Source: G963677445 sp963678275 (lineage in GTDB: Bacteria > Bacteroidota > Ignavibacteria > Ignavibacteriales > Melioribacteraceae). Taken from it: a stretch of 64,000 nucleotides of DNA. The notes beneath the pieces are model-generated. The model was not told the DNA's origin, made no database searches, and saw nothing but the letters and a program-made list of their open reading frames with translations. Both the position numbers and the translations under genes were made by a program. The stretch is taken from the NCBI GenBank assembly GCA_963678275.1, contig OY782765.1:4278001-4342000 (forward strand), in the 5' to 3' direction. This document shows, piece after piece, positions 56,291-64,000 of this stretch. The stretch's first letter is position 1; each line of letters starts with the position of its first letter.

Positions 56291-56713
56291 ATGGAATTAC
56301 CACAAAAATTAATTGAAGAAATTGCTGATGAACTGGACTGCGGATTAAAAATTTACCTGAACAAAGAAACAATGGAAAAAACATCAGTCCCTGATTTTTA
56401 TGGCGATGGTCCTATGGATGAGGAAATGTGGGCGGATCAATTCAATGAAATTGATGAAAATATTGATAAATTCATCATCTTTGAAAAGATGGATTCGAGG
56501 GAATCATTTTCGGTTATCCGCGATTTTGTCGATACTGTTGATAATGAAAAGCTCAAAGATCAATTGGAATTAGGGATAAGTCTGGTTAAACCATTCAGAA
56601 ATTTTAAGGACATTATCAGCGGATGGGGAGAATACCGGGAAAAGTGGTTTCAGTTCAAAAAGGAAAGATATATTGAGTATGTTAAGGAGCAGTTGGAATA
56701 TCTGGATGATTAA
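56291..56713 (+). CDS. UPF0158-family protein
   Basis: 140 residues. The pattern FIIFEKMDSRESFSVIRDFV, NEKLKDQLELGISLVKPFRN then FKDIISGWGEYREKWFQFKKERY is that of UPF0158, a small cytosolic family of unknown function in which the xAFRRFK segment is usually conserved; here it reads KPFRNFK. The length is normal for the family. No operon partner is evident: the next gene starts 476 bases downstream across repeats. Confidence 0.8.
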   Translation: MELPQKLIEEIADELDCGLKIYLNKETMEKTSVPDFYGDGPMDEEMWADQFNEIDENIDKFIIFEKMDSRESFSVIRDFVDTVDNEKLKDQLELGISLVKPFRNFKDIISGWGEYREKWFQFKKERYIEYVKEQLEYLDD

Positions 56714-57189
56714 ATCACCTATCTGACTTTCTTTTTTGCCTGTCAGATTTTTCCAAAAGGGATTCAACATGAATGGCCCTGTGCGGCGAAAGAAGAGAGC
56801 AGTCCGGGGTAAAGTGAAAAACAGATGAAACCTCGGCCCTGACAGGATCGAATATAACTCTCATGTATAGAAAAAATATCATTCCCCGGATATGATATTC
56901 AGCGGGTTGTTAATATTCGACTCATTCAGCCTCGCTGGTAATATTTGCCTGATAAAACCACCGGATTGCATCCGGGGCTATTAATATTCAGCTCCATTCG
57001 GAGTCGCTTATTATTATGATGATTGCTTTAACGATTCCTTTTGGTTCCCGGCTTGTCCGGTTTATGAATATTCCGGGGAGGATTTCAGAATTCAAATTAA
57101 AGCATTAAATTTCAGTTACTACAAAAACTTAGTATATAAAATAATATTATAGAATATTTATCCATTTTTCATTCAGGGGAAAGATCAAA
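56714..57189. repeat. Hairpin-array repeat, second copy
   Basis: From about 56760 to 57010 the order of stem-loops and gaatat spacers follows that at 11-290: gggattcaa, ggcggcgaaagaagagagca, a diverged gaccctgacaggatc-like pair, ccggattgcatccgg and ctccattcggag. 57020-57189 is AT-rich and should contain the promoter of the next gene. Confidence 0.65.
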
Positions 57190-58449
57190 ATGGCATATAG
57201 TAAAAATGAAACTGATAATGATCCTGTCTCTGTTTTGTTTAACGCGGCATCGAAAAAAGAGCTGGTTGAACTGCTTAAAAAACTAACAAAAGATGATCTG
57301 GCTATTCGAAGAATATGTATAGATACTCTAAAGGAAAGTGTCGATTTGGAACCATCTGAAGATATACCTGATGAATCCTCTGCCGTTATGCGGGTATGGT
57401 ATGAGATAGAACCTGAGATATCGGAACTTGATGAATATGGCTGCGGCGATTATGAGATGATTGAAAATGTTGAGCAACATTTATATGAGCTTCAGCAGGA
57501 ACTTGAGGATGTGACTTTATCTGATGAAGACAGAAATGATTTATTGGATGATGTTATCACATATATAATGGGAGGCAATTCAGGAATTGATGATAGTTTA
57601 TATAATATCGCTTACGCGGCTTCCCAAAATGAAGAACAACTGAGAGACCTGGCAAAACGATTTGAAGAACTTAAACAAGACTGGCCAATAAATCATGCCC
57701 GACGCATTTACAGAAGTATCGGGGATAACAAAAAATATCTTGAACTTCGGTTACAGAAAATGAAATATGGACCGGATTACTATGATTTGGTTACTTTTTA
57801 TTGGGAAACGGGGGAAAAGCAGAAAGCTAAAGAAACCGCTGAGGAGGGTATGAAACTGGCTGAGGGGAATATGGATGAATTAAGAATGTTCCTGGCTGAA
57901 CGGGCTAAAGAAGTAGGAGACCGGGAAACTTACCTTGAGTATATTTTCGCTCAGAAAACAGCCAGGCTCACTCTTTCGTCATATAAAGAATTTGAAGAAG
58001 AATGCGGCGATGAAGAATGGGAAAGATATGAAGAGAGAATAATTGATCTGCTGGAGAAAAATTTTGATCTTCGATCAGCAAAAATTTATATGTACAGAAA
58101 AGAATATGAAAAAGCCCTGCGGTATTTTACAAAATCATTTAAGATCCCTTTTTATTATTCGGAATCTTCGGAGGATTTTACATTAGCAAGAGAACTCGAA
58201 GAAATGTATCCTGAGCAAATCCTTGAATTTTACAAATCAACAGTAGGAAATCTGAATATATCAGAAACCAGAAAGATATATGCCAAAAAAGCGTGGAAGT
58301 TCTCCCATATTCGACGGGTGCTGGTGGAGGTAATGAACAAAAATGAAGAATGGATAAAACTTGCAAAACGAATAAAATTAAATAATATCCACAGACCCGC
58401 CTTTCAGAAAGAATTTTCTGAAATTATTCCTGATTGGAAAAGTTTGTAA
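57190..58449 (+). CDS. Helical-repeat (TPR-like) cytosolic protein
   Basis: 419 residues with no signal. The N-terminal part (1-110) has a KKELVELLKKLTKDDLAIRR helical hairpin. From about 165 onwards it is a solenoid of paired helices (PDYYDLVTFYWETGEKQKAK, LRSAKIYMYRKEYEKALRYF, EEMYPEQILEFYKSTVG). This resembles the C-terminal helical part of some SWIM zinc-finger proteins, but no zinc-binding Cys/His motif is present. It is probably a scaffold for protein contacts. It precedes the ATPase-helicase pair on the same strand with a 372-bp gap, so linkage is possible but unproven. Confidence 0.65.
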   Translation: MAYSKNETDNDPVSVLFNAASKKELVELLKKLTKDDLAIRRICIDTLKESVDLEPSEDIPDESSAVMRVWYEIEPEISELDEYGCGDYEMIENVEQHLYELQQELEDVTLSDEDRNDLLDDVITYIMGGNSGIDDSLYNIAYAASQNEEQLRDLAKRFEELKQDWPINHARRIYRSIGDNKKYLELRLQKMKYGPDYYDLVTFYWETGEKQKAKETAEEGMKLAEGNMDELRMFLAERAKEVGDRETYLEYIFAQKTARLTLSSYKEFEEECGDEEWERYEERIIDLLEKNFDLRSAKIYMYRKEYEKALRYFTKSFKIPFYYSESSEDFTLARELEEMYPEQILEFYKSTVGNLNISETRKIYAKKAWKFSHIRRVLVEVMNKNEEWIKLAKRIKLNNIHRPAFQKEFSEIIPDWKSL

Positions 58450-58821
58450 AATTGGGATGTATAAATATTTCTAAACCGGATTTATCATTTGTTTTGCTAA
58501 AAGAATATATAAATTTTGTAATTGACGCGGGATTGCATGTATTGTTTTTGAAATGTACAAAACAGGTGAAAAAAGTAAAAATTTTAAATCCTTATTGTCA
58601 ATTATAATTTATTTTAGTATTTTTTAGCTGACTGATTGTATTTGGGGCTACGTGCTTGATATAGCTATTAATCGTTTTTCGAAATAGATTAAATATGCTT
58701 TTACCTGAACAGAACAAAAAGTTCTTGTTCATACAGAATTTCTTATATAACACAAATAAAATATTTTGAAGTTTTCTGTAAGTGGAAAGGAAAACCGTTC
58801 TGCTATATTTGTTCATGACCA
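58450..58821. other. AT-rich intergenic region upstream of the ATPase gene
   Basis: No gene or repeat is seen. tatatttg at 58804-58811 fits the Bacteroidota -7 box (TAnnTTTG), but no matching upstream box was found at the right distance. If it is the promoter, the message would be nearly leaderless, which would agree with the lack of a ribosome site before 58822. Confidence 0.4.
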
Positions 58822-61755
58822 ATGAATAAAGTTTCCGCTTATTTTAAATACAGGAGAGCCTTAAAGATGAAGCTGATGGAAATACTCGAAAAATATACTG
58901 AAACCGGAATTGACAAATTAGCGGCTGATAAAGTTGATGAATCAACAAATCTAAGATTGCCAAGAAGTGTTATTGTACAGGAAATTCAATCGGCCCTGGG
59001 CTCGCTATCGTTTATTGCTTCGGCCCTGGCCCCTTCCCGGCCTCCCACTTACGCGTTTATTAAGTTGCTGCTTCACGCTCCCGATCACATGCTGCCTGTT
59101 GAAGGATTTCAGGAAAAAGTAATTTCTGTTACAAAGGATATGACCGGCAGGGCGGAATCGGGAACCGGACTTTCGACAGAGAAGAACTATCAATTATATA
59201 TAAATATTTTAAAGAATGCCTGGGAAAGCGATAATGAAATTGACAGAAGTGAAGCCCAGTTATTGGAAGCGTTAAGAAATGAGTTGGGAATTTGGACCAG
59301 GGAGCATTTATTGCTTGAGCATCATCCCGATGTCAGGCAATTATGGGACAATCCAAATTCTTACATATATGTTAGAAATCATCTGCTTGTTACAGGCCTG
59401 GTTTTGACATTCGAAAATAATTATGTAATCGCGGATGAGGTCGCTCTTCAAATTAAGCGCGCCTGGGGCATTGATCTCGAGGTTAATTCTTTCACCCGTT
59501 TATTAAATTTATTGAAAAATGAGCAATTGCATAAAATTTTAAGTTTCGCGGGTTTACAATTGAGCGGAACAAAAGAGGACAGAATTGTAAGAATAATTGA
59601 AGCCTTGATTCCTCCGACCGAACTTCTGAATTATTTTCATATAGATGAACTCAGAGATTTTTGCAGGAATAATCGGATTCAGATATCGGGACGAAAACCT
59701 GAAGTTATTTCCAATATTATTGAATTCTTCGATAATGATTTAGATTTATTTGAAGATACTGTAGAAGAAAAAGTATCTCCAATACCAACTGAGGCTGAAG
59801 AGAGAGAACTTTCTGATGATGTATTTTCAAAACTTTTACAAAACCTTACTAACGATCAGTTATATGATGTTTTGTCGGATAGTTACTTAAAAACCAGCGG
59901 TGTAAAAGAGGAAAAAATTAAACGATTGATAGAAAGCTCCTGGTCCGATGTTTCTATTATCAATCGTTTACGGAAGAGTGACTTATCGGATTTATGCAGA
60001 AAAATGGGAATAAGGGTGTCAGGGATAAAGAATGAACTTATTGAAAGACTAATTGAAGGTTCAAAAATCAGGTACAGTGAATCCACCGTTAAAGCGGTTA
60101 TTGAAGACCATGATACGCTCGCTGAAGCAAAAGGTAAATTAACCGGGGATAGAGCGCCGGATTTTGGCGAACTGGTGAAGAAGGCTGAACCTCCAAAGGG
60201 ACTTCAGGATATTAAATTGGATTACCCGATTCTGGATGAGGATGAGCAAATTATTTTGTCTTTAATAAAAGAAACAAAATCTTTAACCGAACACGATATT
60301 GACAGGGCAAGCAGAAACCATGGTCTGGGTTGGTTTTTAACAAAAGCTCACATGTCAGAAATAGCCGCTAAATTAAGAAACTTTTCGTTCAATCCAATGC
60401 GGGTTCGTAGTGTAAGAAGTATAAACATCTATGAATGGATTGGGGAAAAGGTCGAAACGAAACAAATAATCGAAAAGAGAGCCGCCCGGGATGTAATTGA
60501 CGCTCTCAGACAAGGTGTTGTTCCGGAAAATAATCTTGACACAATTATCATAGGGCAGGCGAAAGAAAGAGAACATCTTAAGGAACTATTAACTGAATCA
60601 AAAAACAATAAATCACCGTTCAAATTTATCAGAGGGCCCTATGGCGCGGGTAAAACCTTTTTGTGCTCCTGGCTTCGCGAACAGGCGTTAAAGGAGGAAT
60701 TTGTTATTTCCACTGTAAATATCGGGCCGGATCAGCCTTTATCCGATTTGCCCGTATTTTACAGCGGGTTAATAAATGGATTGCGAATTCCGGAAAAGAG
60801 AGATTCTTCAGCGTTAACAGATATTTTAGAATCCTGGCTTCTCTCAATACACAGGAAAACTGCCCGGATTGAGGGGCTGACTTCAATTGATCCGCAATCT
60901 CAAAAAAGATTATCTGAAATTGTTGAGAAACGCGTTGAATCCGAACTTGTGTATATTTCTGATCTTGATCCAGGCTTTGCCCCGGCTTTAAGAGCATTTT
61001 ACAGGGCCAAAAGCGATGGTAATACCGTGCTCGCGTCAACCGCGATTGCTTGGCTGAGCGGCAGCCGTTCGATGTCAGGCAAAATGTTAAACGATATTGG
61101 TGTGAGAGGATATCTTGAATCAAACCAGGTTTTTCCCCGAATGCATGCCCTGCTGGAAGTAATTAAAGGATCGCGGTACAATGGACTTTTGCTACTGGTT
61201 GATGAGCTTGAACTTATTAGAAAATTTCCACACGCGCGTCAAAGAGAACAGGCGCTGGAGATTTTGCGTTTGCTTATTGATGAATCAGGTAAAAATGGTT
61301 TGCCCGGCTGCCTCCTGATTTTTACAGGAACAGATACTTTTTTTGAGGATGACAGAGCAGGATTAAAAAGTTATGAAGCGCTCGCCGACAGAGTATCCCT
61401 GCCAAATAGCCCGGATGGATTGATGAGCGTCCGTCAACCGGTAATTACATTGCAGGGACTTAGTCAATCTAAATTGCTTTCAGTGATTGGAAGAGTAAGG
61501 GATATTCACAGCAGCGCCTATGAATGGGACGCGGTAAACAGATTCCCGGATGAAGCTCTTCAAAAGCTTGTTCAGGAATGGACTGCCTTCGGTGAAAGTT
61601 CAGTGAGCCGTAAACCTCGTCCAATTATACGGGAATTTATTCATATTTTGGATTTATGTGAAGAAAATCCGGGTATATCTCATGAAGAACTTATTCATGT
61701 TGAGGCCATAGAAAAAACAACGGTTTCCCGGGTAACCGATATCTTAAACCAATAA
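58822..61755 (+). CDS. TerB-like/SAP-repeat P-loop ATPase, BrxD-like (DUF2791)
   Basis: 977 residues. Residues about 130-185 (LKNAWESDNEIDRSEAQLLE) resemble a TerB-type helical domain. Four SAP-like DNA-binding motifs follow (about 228-265, 270-310, 335-372, 378-415; for example DLCRKMGIRVSGIKNELIER). A P-loop NTPase occupies about 595-960, with Walker A GPYGAGKTF (about 606) and Walker B LLLLVDELELI (about 791). The NTPase resembles the DUF2791 family that includes BrxD of BREX phage-defence systems. The helicase gene starts five bases after its stop. TerB and SAP domains in front of this ATPase are unusual. A DNA-processing or defence role is likely. Confidence 0.78.
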   Translation: MNKVSAYFKYRRALKMKLMEILEKYTETGIDKLAADKVDESTNLRLPRSVIVQEIQSALGSLSFIASALAPSRPPTYAFIKLLLHAPDHMLPVEGFQEKVISVTKDMTGRAESGTGLSTEKNYQLYINILKNAWESDNEIDRSEAQLLEALRNELGIWTREHLLLEHHPDVRQLWDNPNSYIYVRNHLLVTGLVLTFENNYVIADEVALQIKRAWGIDLEVNSFTRLLNLLKNEQLHKILSFAGLQLSGTKEDRIVRIIEALIPPTELLNYFHIDELRDFCRNNRIQISGRKPEVISNIIEFFDNDLDLFEDTVEEKVSPIPTEAEERELSDDVFSKLLQNLTNDQLYDVLSDSYLKTSGVKEEKIKRLIESSWSDVSIINRLRKSDLSDLCRKMGIRVSGIKNELIERLIEGSKIRYSESTVKAVIEDHDTLAEAKGKLTGDRAPDFGELVKKAEPPKGLQDIKLDYPILDEDEQIILSLIKETKSLTEHDIDRASRNHGLGWFLTKAHMSEIAAKLRNFSFNPMRVRSVRSINIYEWIGEKVETKQIIEKRAARDVIDALRQGVVPENNLDTIIIGQAKEREHLKELLTESKNNKSPFKFIRGPYGAGKTFLCSWLREQALKEEFVISTVNIGPDQPLSDLPVFYSGLINGLRIPEKRDSSALTDILESWLLSIHRKTARIEGLTSIDPQSQKRLSEIVEKRVESELVYISDLDPGFAPALRAFYRAKSDGNTVLASTAIAWLSGSRSMSGKMLNDIGVRGYLESNQVFPRMHALLEVIKGSRYNGLLLLVDELELIRKFPHARQREQALEILRLLIDESGKNGLPGCLLIFTGTDTFFEDDRAGLKSYEALADRVSLPNSPDGLMSVRQPVITLQGLSQSKLLSVIGRVRDIHSSAYEWDAVNRFPDEALQKLVQEWTAFGESSVSRKPRPIIREFIHILDLCEENPGISHEELIHVEAIEKTTVSRVTDILNQ

Positions 61756-61760
61756 TCTAA

Positions 61761-63971
61761 ATGAAATTGAATCAAACTGAAGTAATTGAGTTAATCCATC
61801 CTGGTCTGAAAAAATTGATTTTTGAAAAAGGATGGACATCAGGCTTGACAGATATACAGCTAAAGGCAATTCCTGAAATACTAAGCGGCGAAGATTGTTT
61901 AATTGAAGCGCCGACTGCGGGAGGAAAAACAGAGGCTGTTCTGTTTCCGGCTTTCACACGGGCGACTCGAAAAACCGCGAAATCAGTTCAGGTTTTGTAT
62001 CTTGCTCCTTTACGCGCGCTCCTGAATGATATTGAACTCAGGGCAAATGAATATGCGGAAGTTTGTGGTTTACATTGTTTCAAATGGCATGGCGACGTTA
62101 GCCAGAGAAATAAAATTAATGCGTTTACTTATCCATCTCAAATTCTTCTTACAACGCCTGAATCACTCGAAGCGATCTTGTTAAGGAAAGCGGGCTGGCA
62201 GTATTTTTTTTCTGATTTACAGTCAATTATTATTGATGAAGCCCATAATTTTGCGGGCGTCGACCGCGGCAGCCATTTAATCTCTCTTCTTGAAAGACTC
62301 GAATCAAAAACAGAAAAGAAACCCCAGAGAATAGCGGTGACCGCCACAATCGGAAATCCCGGAGAAATGTTAAAATGGCTGAGCGGCAGTCGAAGAAGCC
62401 CTGGCAGGCATATCGCGGCAGAATCAATAATTAAAAAAGAACAGGATTTTTTGATCCATTATTTTTATGATGAATTTTTAGCTGACGGTTCGGAGATACA
62501 AGCCGCATATAAACGATTGATTTTTTTGTATAACTCTATTCCGGGGAAAAAATCACTGGTATTCGGAGGATCGAGAACTAATTGTGAATCGATCGCCTCC
62601 GCGATTATTAAATATAATTCTATCAGGAGCAGAGGTATTCCGGTTAAAGTGCGGACGCATCATTCCTCTGTCAGCAGGCATTACAGGGAAGAGGCGGAAA
62701 GCAGAATAAAAATTAAAAATGATCTTGAAAGTGGAATCGATGGTATTATCAGCACATCAACATTGGAATTGGGAATTGATATCGGAGAGTTGGATCAAAT
62801 CATTCAGTTAGACTCACTTTCAAGTTCCGGTTCCTTTCTTCAACGGGTCGGACGCACAGGTCGGAGGAAGGGAAAACCACAATATTTCAGGGGATTAATC
62901 CTTAAGGAGGAGGATTTGGTTTTACTGAGCGCTGTGGTCAACCTGGGCATAAAAAAGATTTCAGAGAACCTGGACTTCCCCAAAAGATCTCTCCATATTT
63001 TAGCCCATCAGTTGATCTGTTTGAGTTTGCAAAATAATGGAATTTCGCCTGTCGCTGCATGGCAGATTTTATCAGCAGCTTATTGTTTTTCAGAGATACC
63101 GGAAAACCAATTCAGCGATTTGGTCTCCTATATGATAACAAATGATTTTCTTAGAGATGTTGATGGTGAATTGGTTGTTGGCGATGAAACGGAAAAACAA
63201 TTTTTAGGTTCAGGCTGGAAAAAGTTGTTCGCGGTTTTTGACACTGGTCCCTTGTATGAAGTTTTTAGTGAAAAAAAGCATGTTGGCAATTTGGATTCCG
63301 CCTTTGTTGAATCGCTTGACGCTCCTTTTCTCTTCGTGCTCGGAGGTCTTGAATGGGAAGCATATAAAGTTAAAACTGAAACGCACCAGGTTTTCGCTAA
63401 AAAAACAAAAGCCGGCAATGCTCCCCGATGGGTAACATTTCATGGTTTTGATGTGCCTTACGAAGTAGCGAAAGAAGCCGGTAAACTTCTTTTTTCCGGT
63501 TCAATTCCATATTTTTTAGACGATAACGCCAGATCCTGTTTTCATTCCGCACAGGTTGAAGTAGATAATCTTAACTGGGATGATAGACATTGGATCTCCT
63601 TTGATAGTATCTCAGAAATGTCTTTGTGGACTTTTAGCGGTGACAAAATAAACCGAACTCTGGCTAAATTACTTGATACCTTCGAATTGGGGAATTGCGT
63701 ATCAAATTATAAGAGCTTAACGATTAAGCCGATCAGGTCATCAGAAAAAATAAATTCAGAGGCTGTTTTAAATTTTATTTCAGAGCTAAAAGATTTTGAC
63801 TCTGATAAAAAAAGTGAAATTTGGGATAAAGTAAAAGAAAATATGAAACCGGTATATTTTTCCAAATTCACAAAATGTTTACCTGAAAAGTTAAGAACCG
63901 AAGCTTTATCTGAACGATCATTCGATTATTGCGGTCTCCTTTCGGAATTAAAAAGAATTGAAATAATATAA
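61761..63971 (+). CDS. Superfamily 2 DEAD/DEAH helicase, Lhr/BrxHI-like
   Basis: 736 residues. Motif I APTAGGKTEAVLFPAF (about 52), motif Ia YLAPLRALLND, motif II IIIDEAHNFAG (about 157), motif III VTATIGNP and motif VI QRVGRTGRRKGK (about 366) define an intact SF2 helicase of the Lhr-like type. The C-terminal third has no domain I recognise. It is coupled to the SAP/P-loop ATPase, as in BREX type 2 loci where brxD and brxHI are neighbours. It should unwind DNA or RNA using ATP. The window ends 29 bases after the stop, so further genes of the system may follow. Confidence 0.82.
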   Translation: MKLNQTEVIELIHPGLKKLIFEKGWTSGLTDIQLKAIPEILSGEDCLIEAPTAGGKTEAVLFPAFTRATRKTAKSVQVLYLAPLRALLNDIELRANEYAEVCGLHCFKWHGDVSQRNKINAFTYPSQILLTTPESLEAILLRKAGWQYFFSDLQSIIIDEAHNFAGVDRGSHLISLLERLESKTEKKPQRIAVTATIGNPGEMLKWLSGSRRSPGRHIAAESIIKKEQDFLIHYFYDEFLADGSEIQAAYKRLIFLYNSIPGKKSLVFGGSRTNCESIASAIIKYNSIRSRGIPVKVRTHHSSVSRHYREEAESRIKIKNDLESGIDGIISTSTLELGIDIGELDQIIQLDSLSSSGSFLQRVGRTGRRKGKPQYFRGLILKEEDLVLLSAVVNLGIKKISENLDFPKRSLHILAHQLICLSLQNNGISPVAAWQILSAAYCFSEIPENQFSDLVSYMITNDFLRDVDGELVVGDETEKQFLGSGWKKLFAVFDTGPLYEVFSEKKHVGNLDSAFVESLDAPFLFVLGGLEWEAYKVKTETHQVFAKKTKAGNAPRWVTFHGFDVPYEVAKEAGKLLFSGSIPYFLDDNARSCFHSAQVEVDNLNWDDRHWISFDSISEMSLWTFSGDKINRTLAKLLDTFELGNCVSNYKSLTIKPIRSSEKINSEAVLNFISELKDFDSDKKSEIWDKVKENMKPVYFSKFTKCLPEKLRTEALSERSFDYCGLLSELKRIEII

Positions 63972-64000
63972 TTTTCACGAAAATGAATTTTGTAATTCAT

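Overview
The window looks like chromosome from a Gram-negative bacterium of the FCB group, most likely Ignavibacteriota or a close Bacteroidota/Chlorobi relative. The evidence is two proteins ending in a classic type IX secretion (T9SS) sorting domain (NYPNPFNP...LGxxVATLV...SGIYIYRL style), a third with a more divergent one, many lipoproteins with short lipobox signals, a TonB-dependent receptor and moderately AT-rich coding DNA. No tRNA, rRNA or CRISPR array was seen. Taxonomy is inferred from protein style only.

Layout. 1-1500 is non-coding and full of small hairpin repeats. 1505-8630 (minus) holds an isoprenylcysteine-methyltransferase/HEAT fusion, two Ntn-type amide hydrolases, a royal-jelly-like propeller lipoprotein and a T9SS-sorted S41 peptidase. 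9823-12143 (plus) is a KefB-type antiporter translationally coupled to a SpoIIAA-like protein. 12727-17411 holds a lipoprotein, a GH13 amylase lipoprotein and a sulfatase. 17508-18113 is a REP-associated tyrosine transposase (RAYT) whose reading frame contains a perfect 28-bp palindrome found three more times at 26.1-27.1 kb. 18434-25917 is a cobalamin-riboswitch operon: surface protein, BtuB-like receptor, BtuG-like propeller lipoprotein and T9SS-sorted propeller. 25.9-27.3 kb is a three-unit tandem array of about 455-bp repeats, each with a cruciform-like element. 27551-30407 is a GNAT/SMP-30/SGNH operon. 30.4-34.6 kb is a repeat field interrupted by a complete IS1182-like element with 13-bp inverted repeats and a 4-bp target duplication. 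34595-40026 holds a divergent NmrA/HxlR pair, an amino-acid racemase, two methyltransferases (one fused to an ATP-grasp ligase) and a GNAT. 40614-42829 is a HAMP membrane protein coupled to TrkH. 43571-50320 (minus) has a class II aldolase with a strong terminator, a broken PIN toxin with its antitoxin, a polyferredoxin, a GNAT and an internally duplicated secreted protein. 51088-53862 is a deacetylase/GH2 pair. 54294-58449 has an orphan contractile-injection tape-measure fragment, a lipoprotein, a UPF0158 protein and a repeat-solenoid protein. 58822-63971 is a TerB/SAP/P-loop ATPase plus an Lhr-like helicase, resembling BrxD and BrxHI of BREX, at the window edge.

Two themes stand out. The B12 operon looks like a T9SS-adapted version of the Bacteroides BtuB/BtuG surface capture system. 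The intergenic space is dominated by several families of palindromic, modular repeats. In two of these families stems have changed sequence between copies while keeping complementarity, and one repeat palindrome sits inside the gene of its likely mobilising enzyme. The repeats have disrupted or altered genes: a PIN toxin 3' end, and the N-terminal region of the BtuG-like gene.
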